64,000 bases of DNA from the NCBI GenBank assembly GCA_002480085.1, contig DKPJ01000011.1, forward strand, positions 426,389 through 490,388, in the 5' to 3' direction. Each line of letters starts with the position of its first letter. Position 1 is the first letter of the stretch. Below the pieces are notes generated by a model that saw nothing but the letters and a program-made list of their open reading frames with translations, was not told the origin of the DNA and searched no databases. Of the stretch, positions 1 to 8,488 are shown piece by piece. The position numbers were made by a program, and so were the translations under genes. Source of the stretch: Enterobacteriaceae bacterium UBA7338. Its GTDB lineage: Bacteria; Pseudomonadota; Gammaproteobacteria; Enterobacterales; Enterobacteriaceae.

Positions 1-387
1 TGGCAAGAGCGTGAGCTCAATACCTGGTATGAGAAAGATCGTGTTTTATACGACATCACACAAACCGTCGATGACAACCCTGTGATGATAAGCATTGCTC
101 AGGCTGACTATAAAACAGCTAACCTTGCTGTTTCGTATATGTCTAATGGAGGATGTTCCGGCGGTACGCCGTCGCTCAAAATAAATAATACGGTGGTACC
201 TGCTGCTTACAAATGTGTCCCGGTAGGCAAGGACAAAATTGAGCATTACTTCGTTGATGACGCAGCCAGGGTCAACGCCCTGGTTGGGCACCTGAAATCA
301 GACTTTACTGCGGTCATTCAGGGAGACATAAAAGTCTGGGCGGCCAATATCAAGTCGCCCAAGTACGGGATGGCTCCAAAGTTTTGA
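1..387 (+). CDS. Unrecognised prophage protein, 5' end outside window
   Basis: The reading frame is open from the first base and ends at a TAA-type stop at 387, so the visible 128 residues are the C-terminal part of a longer protein. An internal ATG at 82 exists but has no clear ribosome binding site, and the frame before it codes plausibly (it starts WQERELNTWYEKD). The piece has two cysteines near its middle and no motif I recognise. It is followed at once by an intrinsic terminator, so it is the last gene of a rightward transcript just before the late genes. By position it could be a lysis-region or accessory gene; no function is claimed. Confidence 0.6.
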   Translation, partial: WQERELNTWYEKDRVLYDITQTVDDNPVMISIAQADYKTANLAVSYMSNGGCSGGTPSLKINNTVVPAAYKCVPVGKDKIEHYFVDDAARVNALVGHLKSDFTAVIQGDIKVWAANIKSPKYGMAPKF

Positions 388-402
388 CAGACTGATTCAG
401 TA

Positions 403-426
403 CAAACCGCCTGCGGGCGGTTTTTT
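403..426 (+). terminator. Intrinsic terminator
   Basis: A 7-bp perfect stem (AACCGCC / GGCGGTT) with loop TGCG at 405-422 runs into a T-tract. It closes the transcript of the gene ending at 387. Confidence 0.8.
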
Positions 427-491
427 ATGGACATCACCGTGAGCAGCCCCATCGTAATGGCAAAAGAAGGGCGAGATTATCGCCCTAAACG

Positions 492-743
492 TTAACCGCG
501 AGCTTCGCGACCTGCTTCGTCTTCAGTGACACGGTATCGCCAGTATCGCTCAGGCTTAACCCAAACCACTTCATCACCGCTTACTTTGCGGAACTGGTTA
601 ATGACAGGCGTAGATAAGACCAGATTACCATCAGCATTTTCTTTCAGAAGCTGTTCATTATCGACTTTGACTAAATAATCAACTACGTCTTGCTGATAGA
701 GGCAATCGTCATTTTTCAACTGCGCCATCATCCAGTTCGTCAC
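492..743 (-). CDS. Small DUF6953-like protein
   Basis: An 83-residue protein on the minus strand. The pattern NWMMAQL..DDCLYQQDVVDYL, then a short asparagine/glycine turn, then VVWVKPERYWRYR near the C-terminus, resembles the DUF6953 family of small phage and bacterial proteins of unknown function; this is from memory of the family. The best start is GTG at 743, because no ATG lies upstream before the frame closes; the ribosome binding site is weak, so coupling to the gene upstream on the same strand (776-985) is likely. Both genes are opposite to the late operon and look like a small independently transcribed accessory pair. Confidence 0.55.
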   Translation of the reverse strand: MTNWMMAQLKNDDCLYQQDVVDYLVKVDNEQLLKENADGNLVLSTPVINQFRKVSGDEVVWVKPERYWRYRVTEDEAGREARG

Positions 744-775
744 GTCAGTAAAAGATAACTTCGGAGCGTTTGGGT

Positions 776-985
776 TTACGGCTTTGGGTTGGTTGCGGTC
801 AGTGAGTCCTCAGGGAATCTTGCTCTTTCTTGCTTTCTCCCCGCAAACCACTGGCACCAGTAATCGCCAGTAAATTCCTTATAGGTGTTAACGATTGGCT
901 CCTGAACAGCCATCGCCGGGCCGGCTGAAACTAAATAAACGATATCACCGGTCTTAAATTTTGGTTTGATTTCACTTTTAGACAT
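776..985 (-). CDS. YodC-like small protein (DUF2158)
   Basis: A 69-residue protein starting at ATG 985 behind a good Shine-Dalgarno (GGGAG on the minus strand). It shows the DUF2158/YodC layout: FKTGDIVYLVSAGPAMAV near the N-terminus, then YWCQWFAGRKQ, then RFPEDSL. Function of the family is unknown; it has a small beta-barrel-like look. It is first of two leftward genes placed between the preceding prophage gene and the terminase genes. Confidence 0.65.
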   Translation of the reverse strand: MSKSEIKPKFKTGDIVYLVSAGPAMAVQEPIVNTYKEFTGDYWCQWFAGRKQERARFPEDSLTATNPKP

Positions 986-1111
986 AAAGCTCCCTTTTTA
1001 AATGAGATATACATAGCACTCACCGACAAAGAAGACATGTTCTGTCGCGAGTACCTCATCGATTTGCATTAACAATATCAACTTTTTGCTGAATAAAAAC
1101 CAGAGGAAATA

Positions 1112-2107
1112 ATGGCAAAACCGGACTGGGGCGAGCTTCAGCAGCGGTTCCTGTCCGATCATGCCAGCACCGGCATTTCTCCCAAAGATTGGTGTGAAGC
1201 GCAGGGACTGAACTACGCAACCGCCCGTCGTCATATCAAAAAGCCCGCTGCGCAAAGTGCGCAAAAATCTGCGCAGAAAAAAGTGCGCAGTGCGCAGAAA
1301 GAAAAGAGCGCAGATGTGCTGGTGGATAGCGAGCTTACCGCCCAGCAAAAGCGCTTCGTTGCTGAATACCTCATAGACCAGAACGCTACGGCCGCCGCCT
1401 CAAGGGCAGGTTACAGCGATGCAAGTTATGGTCGTCAGCTCCTCACGATTCCTCACGTTGCGCAGGCTATTGCGCAGCAGCAAAAGGCCTCCCTGATGCG
1501 CACGCTCGCCAGTGCTGATGAAGTGCTGGCGCAGATGTGGCAGCTCGCCACGTTTGATGCGAATGAGCTTTCGCAATACCGTCGGGGATCCTGCCGGTAC
1601 TGCTGGGGCTTCGGCCATAACTACCAGTGGCGCGATATGGTGGAGTTTGAAGAGCATCGACTAACAGCGATCGAGAAGAAGGGTAAAGAGCCGGTAGATG
1701 TCGGCGGTTATGGCTATGACCACAACCGGGAGCCGAATCCGACATGCCCTCGCTGCAATGGTGACGGCATCGGCCAGCCGTATTTCGCTGATACCCGTAA
1801 GCTGCCGCCTGTTTCCCGTCTGGCGTACTCCGGCATCAAGCTCGGTAAGAGCGGCGTTGAGATTACCGCTATCAGCCGCGAGCGCATGTATGAAGCCATG
1901 ATGAAGCGGCTTGGCCTGGCGGACAGTGAGTTTGCACAGCAGCTGCAGCAGATCGAAATCGAGCGCCGCCAGCTGGAGGTGGAAAAGCTCCGCAAAGAGC
2001 TGGCAGCCGACCCGGAAGATGAGGTACCGCTGCCCGTGACAATCAACATCAACGTCGCGGATGCCCGCGTAAGGAACGACGATGACGGGGATATCGCCGA
2101 CCCTTAA
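1112..2107 (+). CDS. Terminase small subunit
   Basis: This 331-residue protein should recognise the packaging start site and load the large terminase. The N-terminus (about 1-45) looks like a helix-turn-helix, followed by an Ala-Gln-Lys-rich linker (about 47-68). Residues about 75-150 match the Terminase_2 small-subunit pattern (LTAQQKRFVAEYL, NATAAASRAGYSD). Two CxxC pairs (CRYC about 165, CPRC about 212) are set like a zinc site. A coiled, charged region and an acidic tail follow. The start has a good AGAGGAAAT site. It overlaps the large subunit gene by 26 bases. The linker-coding DNA holds a cluster of TGCGCA palindromes (see findings). Confidence 0.85.
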   Translation: MAKPDWGELQQRFLSDHASTGISPKDWCEAQGLNYATARRHIKKPAAQSAQKSAQKKVRSAQKEKSADVLVDSELTAQQKRFVAEYLIDQNATAAASRAGYSDASYGRQLLTIPHVAQAIAQQQKASLMRTLASADEVLAQMWQLATFDANELSQYRRGSCRYCWGFGHNYQWRDMVEFEEHRLTAIEKKGKEPVDVGGYGYDHNREPNPTCPRCNGDGIGQPYFADTRKLPPVSRLAYSGIKLGKSGVEITAISRERMYEAMMKRLGLADSEFAQQLQQIEIERRQLEVEKLRKELAADPEDEVPLPVTININVADARVRNDDDGDIADP

Positions 2108-3392
2108 CGTACCGCAGGCGCAGTTTCTGGCGATGCCGCACAAGTTCAAGGCTTACGTTGCAGGATTCGGTTCTGGTAAGACCTGGGTGGGCTGCGGTGG
2201 CATCTGCAAGGGGATGTGGGAGCACCCCAGAATCAACCAGGGCTACTTCGCGCCGACCTATCCGCAGATCCGCGACATCTTCTATCCGACGGTGGAGGAG
2301 GTGGCGTTTGACTGGGGCCTGAAGGTCAAGATCAACGAGAGTAACAAAGAGGTCCATTTCTACGCCGGGCGGCAGTATCGGGGCACCACCATCTGCCGCT
2401 CGATGGAAAAGCCGGCCACGATCGTCGGTTTCAAAATCGGCAACGCGCTGGTGGACGAGCTGGACGTAATGCCCGCGTTAAAAGCGCAGCAGGCCTGGCG
2501 GAAAATCATCGCCCGTATGCGCTATAAGGTAGATGGCCTGCGTAACGGCATCGACGTCACCACCACGCCGGAAGGGTATAAGTTCGTTTACCAGCAGTTC
2601 GTCAAAGCAGTGCGCGACAAGCCTGAGCTGGCAACCCTGTATGGACTCGTACAGGCCTCAACGTTCGATAACGAAGCGAACCTGCCTGATGACTATATTC
2701 CCTCGCTGCTGGCGAGCTATCCGCCAGAACTGATTAAGGCCTACCTGCGCGGGCAGTTTACCAACCTGACCAGCGGCACCATTTACCACCAGTTCGATCG
2801 CCGGCTGAACAACTGCACAGATGAAGAGCAGCCGGGCGAGCCGTTGTTTATCGGCATGGACTTTAACGTCGGCAAGATGGCCGCCATCGTTCATGTGAAG
2901 CGTGACGGGCTGCCGCGCGCGGTGCGGGAACTGGTGAAGGTCTACGACACGCCAGCGATGATCAAACGTATTCAGGAAGAGTTCTGGCGCTACGAGGGCG
3001 GCCGCTACGTCGCGAGCCGCCAGATCTACGTTTATCCGGATGCTTCCGGCGACAGCCGCAAATCCAACTGCGCCAGCCTGACCGATATTGCTCAGCTCAG
3101 AGAGGCAGGGTTTAGCGTGATGGTTAACGCTTCCAACCCGCCGGTGAAGGATCGTATCAACTCGATGAACGCCATGTTCTGCAATGCGCTGGGCGAACGG
3201 CGTTACATGGTCAACGTTCAGCGCTGCCCGGTTTATACGGAAAGCCTTGAGCAGCAGGTATGGGATAAAAACGGCGAGCCGGATAAAAAGGCGGATAACG
3301 ACCACCCCAACGATGGTGGCGGGTATTTCATTGTGAAGGATTACCCAATCGTTAAACCAGCATACTCAATCACCATGGATACCACCTTCTGA
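2082..3392 (+). CDS. Terminase large subunit
   Basis: The 436-residue motor pumps DNA into the prohead and cuts the concatemer. The Walker A motif is GFGSGKT at residues 28-34 and a Walker B-like ALVDELD lies at 122-128. The C-terminal half carries the RNase H-like nuclease start GMDFN at 258-262, with later acidic residues (DASGD about 322). Length is normal for this family. It begins inside the small subunit gene behind AAGGAACGACG and is followed with one base between by the portal gene, so the packaging genes are translationally coupled. Confidence 0.93.
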   Translation: MTGISPTLNVPQAQFLAMPHKFKAYVAGFGSGKTWVGCGGICKGMWEHPRINQGYFAPTYPQIRDIFYPTVEEVAFDWGLKVKINESNKEVHFYAGRQYRGTTICRSMEKPATIVGFKIGNALVDELDVMPALKAQQAWRKIIARMRYKVDGLRNGIDVTTTPEGYKFVYQQFVKAVRDKPELATLYGLVQASTFDNEANLPDDYIPSLLASYPPELIKAYLRGQFTNLTSGTIYHQFDRRLNNCTDEEQPGEPLFIGMDFNVGKMAAIVHVKRDGLPRAVRELVKVYDTPAMIKRIQEEFWRYEGGRYVASRQIYVYPDASGDSRKSNCASLTDIAQLREAGFSVMVNASNPPVKDRINSMNAMFCNALGERRYMVNVQRCPVYTESLEQQVWDKNGEPDKKADNDHPNDGGGYFIVKDYPIVKPAYSITMDTTF

Positions 3393-3393
3393 T

Positions 3394-4800
3394 ATGGCTA
3401 ATAACGACATCACCTGGGTTCGTCCTGAACACCGGGCGGCCAGTGCTGCCTGGAAGAAAATCAGGGACTTTTGCAAAGGGGCAGAGGCGGTAAAAGAACC
3501 GGGCAATAACTACCTGCCTTTGCTCGACCCCACAGACAAAAGCATGCGCAACCGCAAGCGCAACGAAGACTACCGGCAGCGGGCGGTCTTCTACGCGATC
3601 ACGGGCAATACCAAAATAGGTCTCCTCGGGCTGGCCTTTCGAAAGGATCCGACCTTTTCCGCGCCGGAGAAACTGAGCTATCTCCTGAAGAACGCCGACG
3701 GCGCTGGCACCAGCATTTACCAGCAGTCGCAGCTGGTGACCGAGAACGTGCTGGAGGTGGCCCGCGACGGGCTTTATGTTGATTACGCTGAAGGCAGTGG
3801 CCAGGCCATCATTCTGCGCTACCTTGCTGAGAATATTATCAACTGGCGCACGAAGCGCATTAACGGTCGCGATCAGCTGGTGCTGGTGGTGCTGCGTGAA
3901 TGTGTAGAGAAGGAGGATGGCTACGCGTTTAAGGATGAGGTCCAGTATCGCGAGCTTGCGCTTGAAGAGGGCCGGTTCATCTGCCGGGTGTGGCGCCGCA
4001 GCGCGGATGCCGGTTCCGCTGCATACGCTGTTACCAGTGAATACCAGCCGAAGCCCAAAGGCAAAGACAGCTGGGACGAAATCCCGTTCACCTTCGTCGG
4101 CGCACAGAACAACGATCCGACTATCGACGACTCACCACTCGCCGCGCTGGTGGAGATAAACCATGGTCACTTCCGGAACAGTGCTGATTACGAAGACAGC
4201 GTGTGGTTCTGCGGCCAGGTCCAGCCCTACATGACGGGACTTGATGAAGGATGGCGCGATCATCTGGAAAAGAAGGGGGTTAAAATTGGCTCCCGCTCGC
4301 CGCTGCTGCTGCCCAGAGAGGGCAATTTTGGTTATGCCCAGGCGCAACCCAACATGCTGGCGAAAGAGGCTATGGACAGTAAGCGCGACTACATGGTGCA
4401 GCTGGGTGCCCGGCTCATCGAGCAGAACGCGGCGGTGAAAACCGCAACGCAGTCCAGCAGCGAGCAGACATCGTCCACTTCTGTACTGGGGATCTGCATC
4501 TCGAACGTATCGGAGGCCTATTCACTGGCCATCGGCTGGTGCGCGAAATATCTGGGCATCGGCGATCAGCAGGCAGCCTACGCAATCAGTCAGGAGTTCA
4601 TCGCGAAGGTCGCCGAGTCCGGGATGGTTACCGCCATTGTGAATGCATGGCAGTCCGGCGCAATCCGCGACACTGATATGGTCCGGGCGCTGCAGAAGCT
4701 TGACCTCATCAATCCGGCAGACAGCCCCGACGATATTATTGACGAGCTGCACAACCCTAATCCCACCTTGATCGGCGGTTACAATGGCAACGGTAAATGA
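3394..4800 (+). CDS. Portal protein (DUF4055 family)
   Basis: A 468-residue protein matching the DUF4055 family, which sits in the portal position in many siphophages. Recognisable parts are the N-terminal WRKIRDFCKG-like start, the RKRNEDYRQRAVFYAITGNT block (about 51-70) and LAFRKDPTF. It should form the dodecameric ring at the capsid vertex through which DNA passes. It follows the terminase by one base and overlaps the next gene by 17 bases. The role is inferred from family and synteny. Confidence 0.85.
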   Translation: MANNDITWVRPEHRAASAAWKKIRDFCKGAEAVKEPGNNYLPLLDPTDKSMRNRKRNEDYRQRAVFYAITGNTKIGLLGLAFRKDPTFSAPEKLSYLLKNADGAGTSIYQQSQLVTENVLEVARDGLYVDYAEGSGQAIILRYLAENIINWRTKRINGRDQLVLVVLRECVEKEDGYAFKDEVQYRELALEEGRFICRVWRRSADAGSAAYAVTSEYQPKPKGKDSWDEIPFTFVGAQNNDPTIDDSPLAALVEINHGHFRNSADYEDSVWFCGQVQPYMTGLDEGWRDHLEKKGVKIGSRSPLLLPREGNFGYAQAQPNMLAKEAMDSKRDYMVQLGARLIEQNAAVKTATQSSSEQTSSTSVLGICISNVSEAYSLAIGWCAKYLGIGDQQAAYAISQEFIAKVAESGMVTAIVNAWQSGAIRDTDMVRALQKLDLINPADSPDDIIDELHNPNPTLIGGYNGNGK

Positions 4801-5869
4801 AACATTACGTGACGAAGCCATAGCCCACACCGTCTGGATCACTCGCTACAGCACTGGTGTGGCAAACCGCATGGTGAAGTTGCTGAACGACAGCGACGCC
4901 GAACTCACCGCGCGTCTGCTGGTGGCGATGGACAGTCTGCCCACCAGCCAGTTTACCGTGGCCCGACTCGAAAGTTTGCTGGGCAGCGTACGTGAGCTTA
5001 ACCAGAAGGCCATCGCGGGCATGCAGACCAGCCTGGTGGATGAGCTTCTGCAGCTGGCCGGGCACGAAGCAGGCTATCAGCTGAGCCTGTTTGATACGCT
5101 TCTACCGCAGCAGGTGAAAGAGCGGTACCCTCTGCAGAGCATATCACCTGAACAGCTTTACGCGGCGGCTATGGCGCAGCCCTTTCAGGGGCGGTTACTG
5201 AGCGAGTGGGCCGATAATCTGGAAGCCGACCGCATGACGCGTGTTGTTAATGCAGTGCGCCGGGGTTACCTGCTGGGTGATACCACGGAGACGATTGCCC
5301 GGCAGGTTCGCGGGATCGCCAGCAAAGGTTATAAGGACGGGGCGCTTCAACTCAGCCGGACCAATGCCGCCAGCATTACCAAAACGGCTGTGAATCATCT
5401 GGCGGCCACGGCACGGGCTAACTTTGCAGAGGTCAACGACGATGTCCTGAAAGGTAAACAGTGGCTCTCCACGCTGGACAATAAAACCACGCCGACGTGC
5501 ATCATCCGTGATCGCCTGCGTTACACCCTGAACAACAAACCGATCGGTCACAAGGTGCCTTACCTGCAGGGGCCGGGAAAAATTCACTTTTGCTGCCGTT
5601 CTACGGAAACATTGATTACCAAATCATGGCGTGAGCTTGGGATCGACAGTGACGAGCTGGATGAAGGTACCCGCGCCAGCATGGACGGGCAGGTGCCAGC
5701 GAATACCACTTATCTGGGCTGGCTGGCCCGGCAGTCGCCGCAGCGACAGGATGAGATCCTCGGGCCGGAGCGGGCAGCGCTTTACCGCGCCGGCGAGCTG
5801 AAGCTCGGGGAGATGTTCACGGACAAAGGCGAGTGGATAAGCCTGGCCCGCCTTAAAGCGCTCAGTTAA
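4784..5869 (+). CDS. Head morphogenesis (minor head) protein
   Basis: 361 residues, placed directly after the portal, as SPP1 gp7-like minor head proteins usually are. The middle has the family's conserved region: RGYLLGDTTETIARQVRG, then a segment with TNAASITKTAVNHLAATARANF, then a metal-binding-like cluster ending in KIHFCCRSTETLI (about 265-277). It probably enters the prohead with the portal and may help ejection. Start ATG 4784 lies inside the portal gene; a terminator follows. Confidence 0.8.
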   Translation: MATVNETLRDEAIAHTVWITRYSTGVANRMVKLLNDSDAELTARLLVAMDSLPTSQFTVARLESLLGSVRELNQKAIAGMQTSLVDELLQLAGHEAGYQLSLFDTLLPQQVKERYPLQSISPEQLYAAAMAQPFQGRLLSEWADNLEADRMTRVVNAVRRGYLLGDTTETIARQVRGIASKGYKDGALQLSRTNAASITKTAVNHLAATARANFAEVNDDVLKGKQWLSTLDNKTTPTCIIRDRLRYTLNNKPIGHKVPYLQGPGKIHFCCRSTETLITKSWRELGIDSDELDEGTRASMDGQVPANTTYLGWLARQSPQRQDEILGPERAALYRAGELKLGEMFTDKGEWISLARLKALS

Positions 5870-5891
5870 TCCCAACACCTTTTCACACATG

Positions 5892-5916
5892 GCTGCCTAC
5901 AGGCGGCATTTTTTAT
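5892..5916 (+). terminator. Terminator-like hairpin in the late operon
   Basis: Stem GCTGCC/GGCGGC (one G-U pair) with loop TACA at 5892-5907, then ATTTTTTATT. It separates the head morphogenesis gene from the scaffold and capsid genes and may set transcript ratios under antitermination. Confidence 0.6.
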
Positions 5917-5949
5917 TGGGCGAGGCCCATAACATCCCAAGGGGAAACC

Positions 5950-6720
5950 ATGCTAATCCGAAATATGCTCATGAAATACTACGCACCTGAAGACGATGGC
6001 CAGGGCGGAGGGGGCGGCGGTACCGAAATAACGCCAGAAATTCAGAAGCTGATTGATGATCAGGTCGCAGCTCAGGTGAACGGCCTGAAAACCAAAAACT
6101 CCGAGCTGCTGGGCACGATCAAGCAGCAGAAAGACAACTTGTCCCGCTTTGAAGGTATCGATCCTGATGCCGTGCGCGGCATCCTGCAGCGTTTTTCCGA
6201 CGACGAAGAAGCGAAGCTGATCGCTGCCGGGAAAATTGACGAGGTGCTGGATAAACGCACCGAGCGCCTGCGCGCTGATGTCGATAAGCAGATTAAAGCA
6301 GCCAATGAACGCGCGGAAAAGGCCGAAGCCTTCTCCGGCAAGTTCCGGGATCGTGTACTCGGTGATGCCATCCGGGTGGCAGCGTCAAAAGCTGGCGCGC
6401 TGGCGGAAGCATCCGATGATCTGATCTTGCGTGCCAGGGGTACATTCCAGCTCAACGACGAAGGCGAGGCCGTGGCAGTTGATGCAAATGGCGACGTTCT
6501 GTTCGGCAAAGATGGCAAAACCCCACTTAGCCCGCTTGAATGGGCGGAGTCGCTCAAAGAGATGGCACCGCACCTGTTCCCGCGCGCCGAAGGTACCGGC
6601 GCGGGCGGACACAAGCCAGGCGGTGGTGGCAGCCATAAACGCTCAGAAATGAGCGCCAGCGAAAAGGCGGATTATATCCGCAAGCATGGCCAGCAGGCCT
6701 TCCTCAAACTCCCGAAATAA
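5950..6720 (+). CDS. Probable scaffolding protein
   Basis: 256 residues immediately upstream of the major capsid gene. After a glycine-rich stretch (GGGGGG about 19-24) comes a long, highly charged, probably coiled-coil region (about 30-130: lysine/glutamate/glutamine-rich, with QKDNLSRF and RTERLRADVDKQI). The C-terminus has a glycine- and lysine-rich basic tail (KPGGGGSHKRSE), often the capsid-binding end of a scaffold. ATG 5950 follows AAGGGG at good spacing; the internal ATGs at residues 6 and 8 are less well placed. The assignment rests on position and composition. Confidence 0.7.
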   Translation: MLIRNMLMKYYAPEDDGQGGGGGGTEITPEIQKLIDDQVAAQVNGLKTKNSELLGTIKQQKDNLSRFEGIDPDAVRGILQRFSDDEEAKLIAAGKIDEVLDKRTERLRADVDKQIKAANERAEKAEAFSGKFRDRVLGDAIRVAASKAGALAEASDDLILRARGTFQLNDEGEAVAVDANGDVLFGKDGKTPLSPLEWAESLKEMAPHLFPRAEGTGAGGHKPGGGGSHKRSEMSASEKADYIRKHGQQAFLKLPK

Positions 6721-6732
6721 GAGACTTACTCA

Positions 6733-7686
6733 ATGGCTACAACTGTTAATAACGATCTGGTCATCTATGACGATCTGGCGCAGACCGCTTTCCTCGAGCG
6801 CCGCCAGGATAACCTTGAGTTGTTCAACACCTCTTCCAATGGTGCGATCCTGCTGGATAACGAGCTGATTGAAGGCGACTTCCGCAAGCGCGCTTTCTAC
6901 AAGGTAGGTGGCTCCATCGAGTCACGTGATGTGAACTCCACCGGCAAGGTAAATGGTAAAAAAATCGGTGCAGGCGAAGCGGTGTCTGTTAAAGCCCCGT
7001 GGAAATACGGTCCGTACGAAACCACTGAAGAGGCATTCAAACGCCGTGGCCGCACGGTTGATGAGTTCTCCGAGGTGATCGGCGTTGATGTGGCTGATGC
7101 CACTCTGGAAGGCTATGTGAAATATGGCCTGAAAGCATTAACGGCGGCGCTCGGGGCGAATGCCGATATGGTGGTGACCGCCGATATCGAAACCGACGGA
7201 AAGAAGACCCTGACGCGCGGGCTGCGCAAATACGGTGACAAATTTAACCGCGTGGTGCTGTTCGTCATGCACTCCGCTACCTACTTCGACATCGTGGACG
7301 AGGCGATCGCCAGCAAGATTTACGAAGAAGCGGGCGTGGTAGTGTACGGCGGTCAGCCGGGCACCCTGGGTAAGCCGGTGCTGGTGACCGATACCATGGA
7401 CGCTGCCGCAATTCTGGGGCTGGTGGCCGGTGCGGTGACCGTGACCGAATCGCAGGCGCCGGGCTTCCGCTCCTATGACATTAACGACCAGGAAAACCTC
7501 GCTGTTGGCTACCGTGCGGAGGGTACGGTTAACGTTGAACTGCTGGGCTACAGCTGGGACACGACTAAAGGTGAGAACCCGGATCTGACGGCCATCGGCA
7601 CAGCCGGTAACTGGAGGAAGCATTTCACCAGCAACAAGTCCACTGCTGGCGTGCTGATCAAGCTGGGAACCGCCCCGGGGGAGTAA
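6733..7686 (+). CDS. Major capsid protein
   Basis: 317 residues, in the usual place after the scaffold. The sequence reads as a phage coat protein: an acidic, mostly alpha-helical N-terminus (DLAQTAFLERRQDNL), an extended KVGGSIESRDVNS arm, and a C-terminal domain with VVLFVMHSATYFDIVDEAI and KPVLVTDTMD, typical of capsid proteins that share the HK97 fold. It should be the most abundant virion protein. The stop at 7684-7686 is preceded by C CCG GGG at 7674-7680, a slippery heptamer that could move a fraction of ribosomes into the -1 frame and append an Ig-like domain. Confidence 0.88.
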   Translation: MATTVNNDLVIYDDLAQTAFLERRQDNLELFNTSSNGAILLDNELIEGDFRKRAFYKVGGSIESRDVNSTGKVNGKKIGAGEAVSVKAPWKYGPYETTEEAFKRRGRTVDEFSEVIGVDVADATLEGYVKYGLKALTAALGANADMVVTADIETDGKKTLTRGLRKYGDKFNRVVLFVMHSATYFDIVDEAIASKIYEEAGVVVYGGQPGTLGKPVLVTDTMDAAAILGLVAGAVTVTESQAPGFRSYDINDQENLAVGYRAEGTVNVELLGYSWDTTKGENPDLTAIGTAGNWRKHFTSNKSTAGVLIKLGTAPGE

Positions 7687-7967
7687 CACTGTCAGCGGAT
7701 AAAACCTCCGCAACTGCTGACAGTACCGATGCGGTTACCCTTTCCCTGAAATACACGCGTAACGGCGCGGGCGTGTCCGGAGCGGCTGTCGCCTGGTCAT
7801 CTACTGATGGCACGCTGAGCACTGCGGGATCGCAGACTGGCTCTGCAGGTGGCGCCACGGTGAAACTCACTTCTGATATCGCCGGAACGTTCACCGTAAC
7901 GGGTACGGTTGATGGTGTGGCGCAAACCAGTGAAGAAATCACCTTCACTGCCGCTGCCGGAGAGTAA
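7674..7967 (+). CDS. Ig-like C-terminal extension of capsid protein by -1 frameshift
   Basis: The -1 frame is open from the slippery site through the capsid stop to 7967. It encodes about 95 residues of a bacterial Ig-like domain (Big_1-like): TLSADKTSATADSTDAVTL, then VAWSSTDGTLST, GGATVKLTSDIAGTFTVTGT and EEITFTAA. It has no ATG before the Ig domain starts. C CCG GGG at 7674-7680 fits the X XXY YYZ form and would give a junction LGTAPG-GVTL. Ig domains added to capsid or tail proteins by programmed frameshift are known in tailed phages. An alternative is a separate gene starting at a CTG behind GGGGGAG (7678-7683), which is less usual. A strong hairpin follows at once. Confidence 0.7.
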   Translation, partial: PGGVTLSADKTSATADSTDAVTLSLKYTRNGAGVSGAAVAWSSTDGTLSTAGSQTGSAGGATVKLTSDIAGTFTVTGTVDGVAQTSEEITFTAAAGE

Positions 7968-7970
7968 CTG

Positions 7971-7994
7971 ACGGGGCGAAAGCCCCGTTTCTTT
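7971..7994 (+). terminator. Terminator-like hairpin after capsid/Ig region
   Basis: Perfect stem ACGGGGC/GCCCCGT with a GAAA tetraloop at 7971-7988, followed by TTCTTT. The T-tract is interrupted, so it may also act to slow or stabilise the capsid mRNA. Confidence 0.6.
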
Positions 7995-8004
7995 GGGTGC
8001 AACG

Positions 8005-8487
8005 ATGATCATTACCGATACCACTTCATCAGCCATGAACAGCTACGCGGGCGAGGGGGATTTGAGAGCCTTCGCAGAACTGCGCGACATTACGCTGCCG
8101 GAAAAGATCGCTCCGTTGCTCATCAGAGCGATGGATTACCTTGAAGGGCTGGACTGGGCTGGCTGGCGGAGCAAACCGAATCAGGCGCTGGCGTGGCCGC
8201 GCGGCGGGATCATCCTTGACGGATACGAGTTGCCTGCCGGTGAGGTACCGCGTCAGGTTGTTACCGCGCAGTGCATGCTGGCGGTCGAAGCGATGGATGG
8301 CGATCTGCTGGGCAGTGTGCGTGAGGCGGCCGTGAAGTCCGAGCGCGTGGAGGGTGCCGTAACCACGACGTATGCCGTTGCTGATGGTGAGGTGTTCAGA
8401 CCGTTTTACCCGGCGGTGATGGCCCTGCTCGGCGATCTGGCTGGTGGTCGTGGCTATGCAGTGAATACTTTTGCGGAGCGTGCATAA
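8005..8487 (+). CDS. DnaT-like / head-tail connector protein
   Basis: 160 residues from ATG 8005 (an in-frame TTG at 7993 would add four). The pattern SYAGEGDLRAFAELR, ALAWPRGG, and VPRQVVTAQCMLAVEA resembles the phage 'DnaT-like ssDNA-binding' family (DnaT_2), which in practice sits in the head-tail connector place and is likely a connector or adaptor. The binding function in the family name is unproven. It overlaps nothing; the next ATG follows one base after its stop. Confidence 0.65.
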   Translation: MIITDTTSSAMNSYAGEGDLRAFAELRDITLPEKIAPLLIRAMDYLEGLDWAGWRSKPNQALAWPRGGIILDGYELPAGEVPRQVVTAQCMLAVEAMDGDLLGSVREAAVKSERVEGAVTTTYAVADGEVFRPFYPAVMALLGDLAGGRGYAVNTFAERA

Positions 8488-8488
8488 C

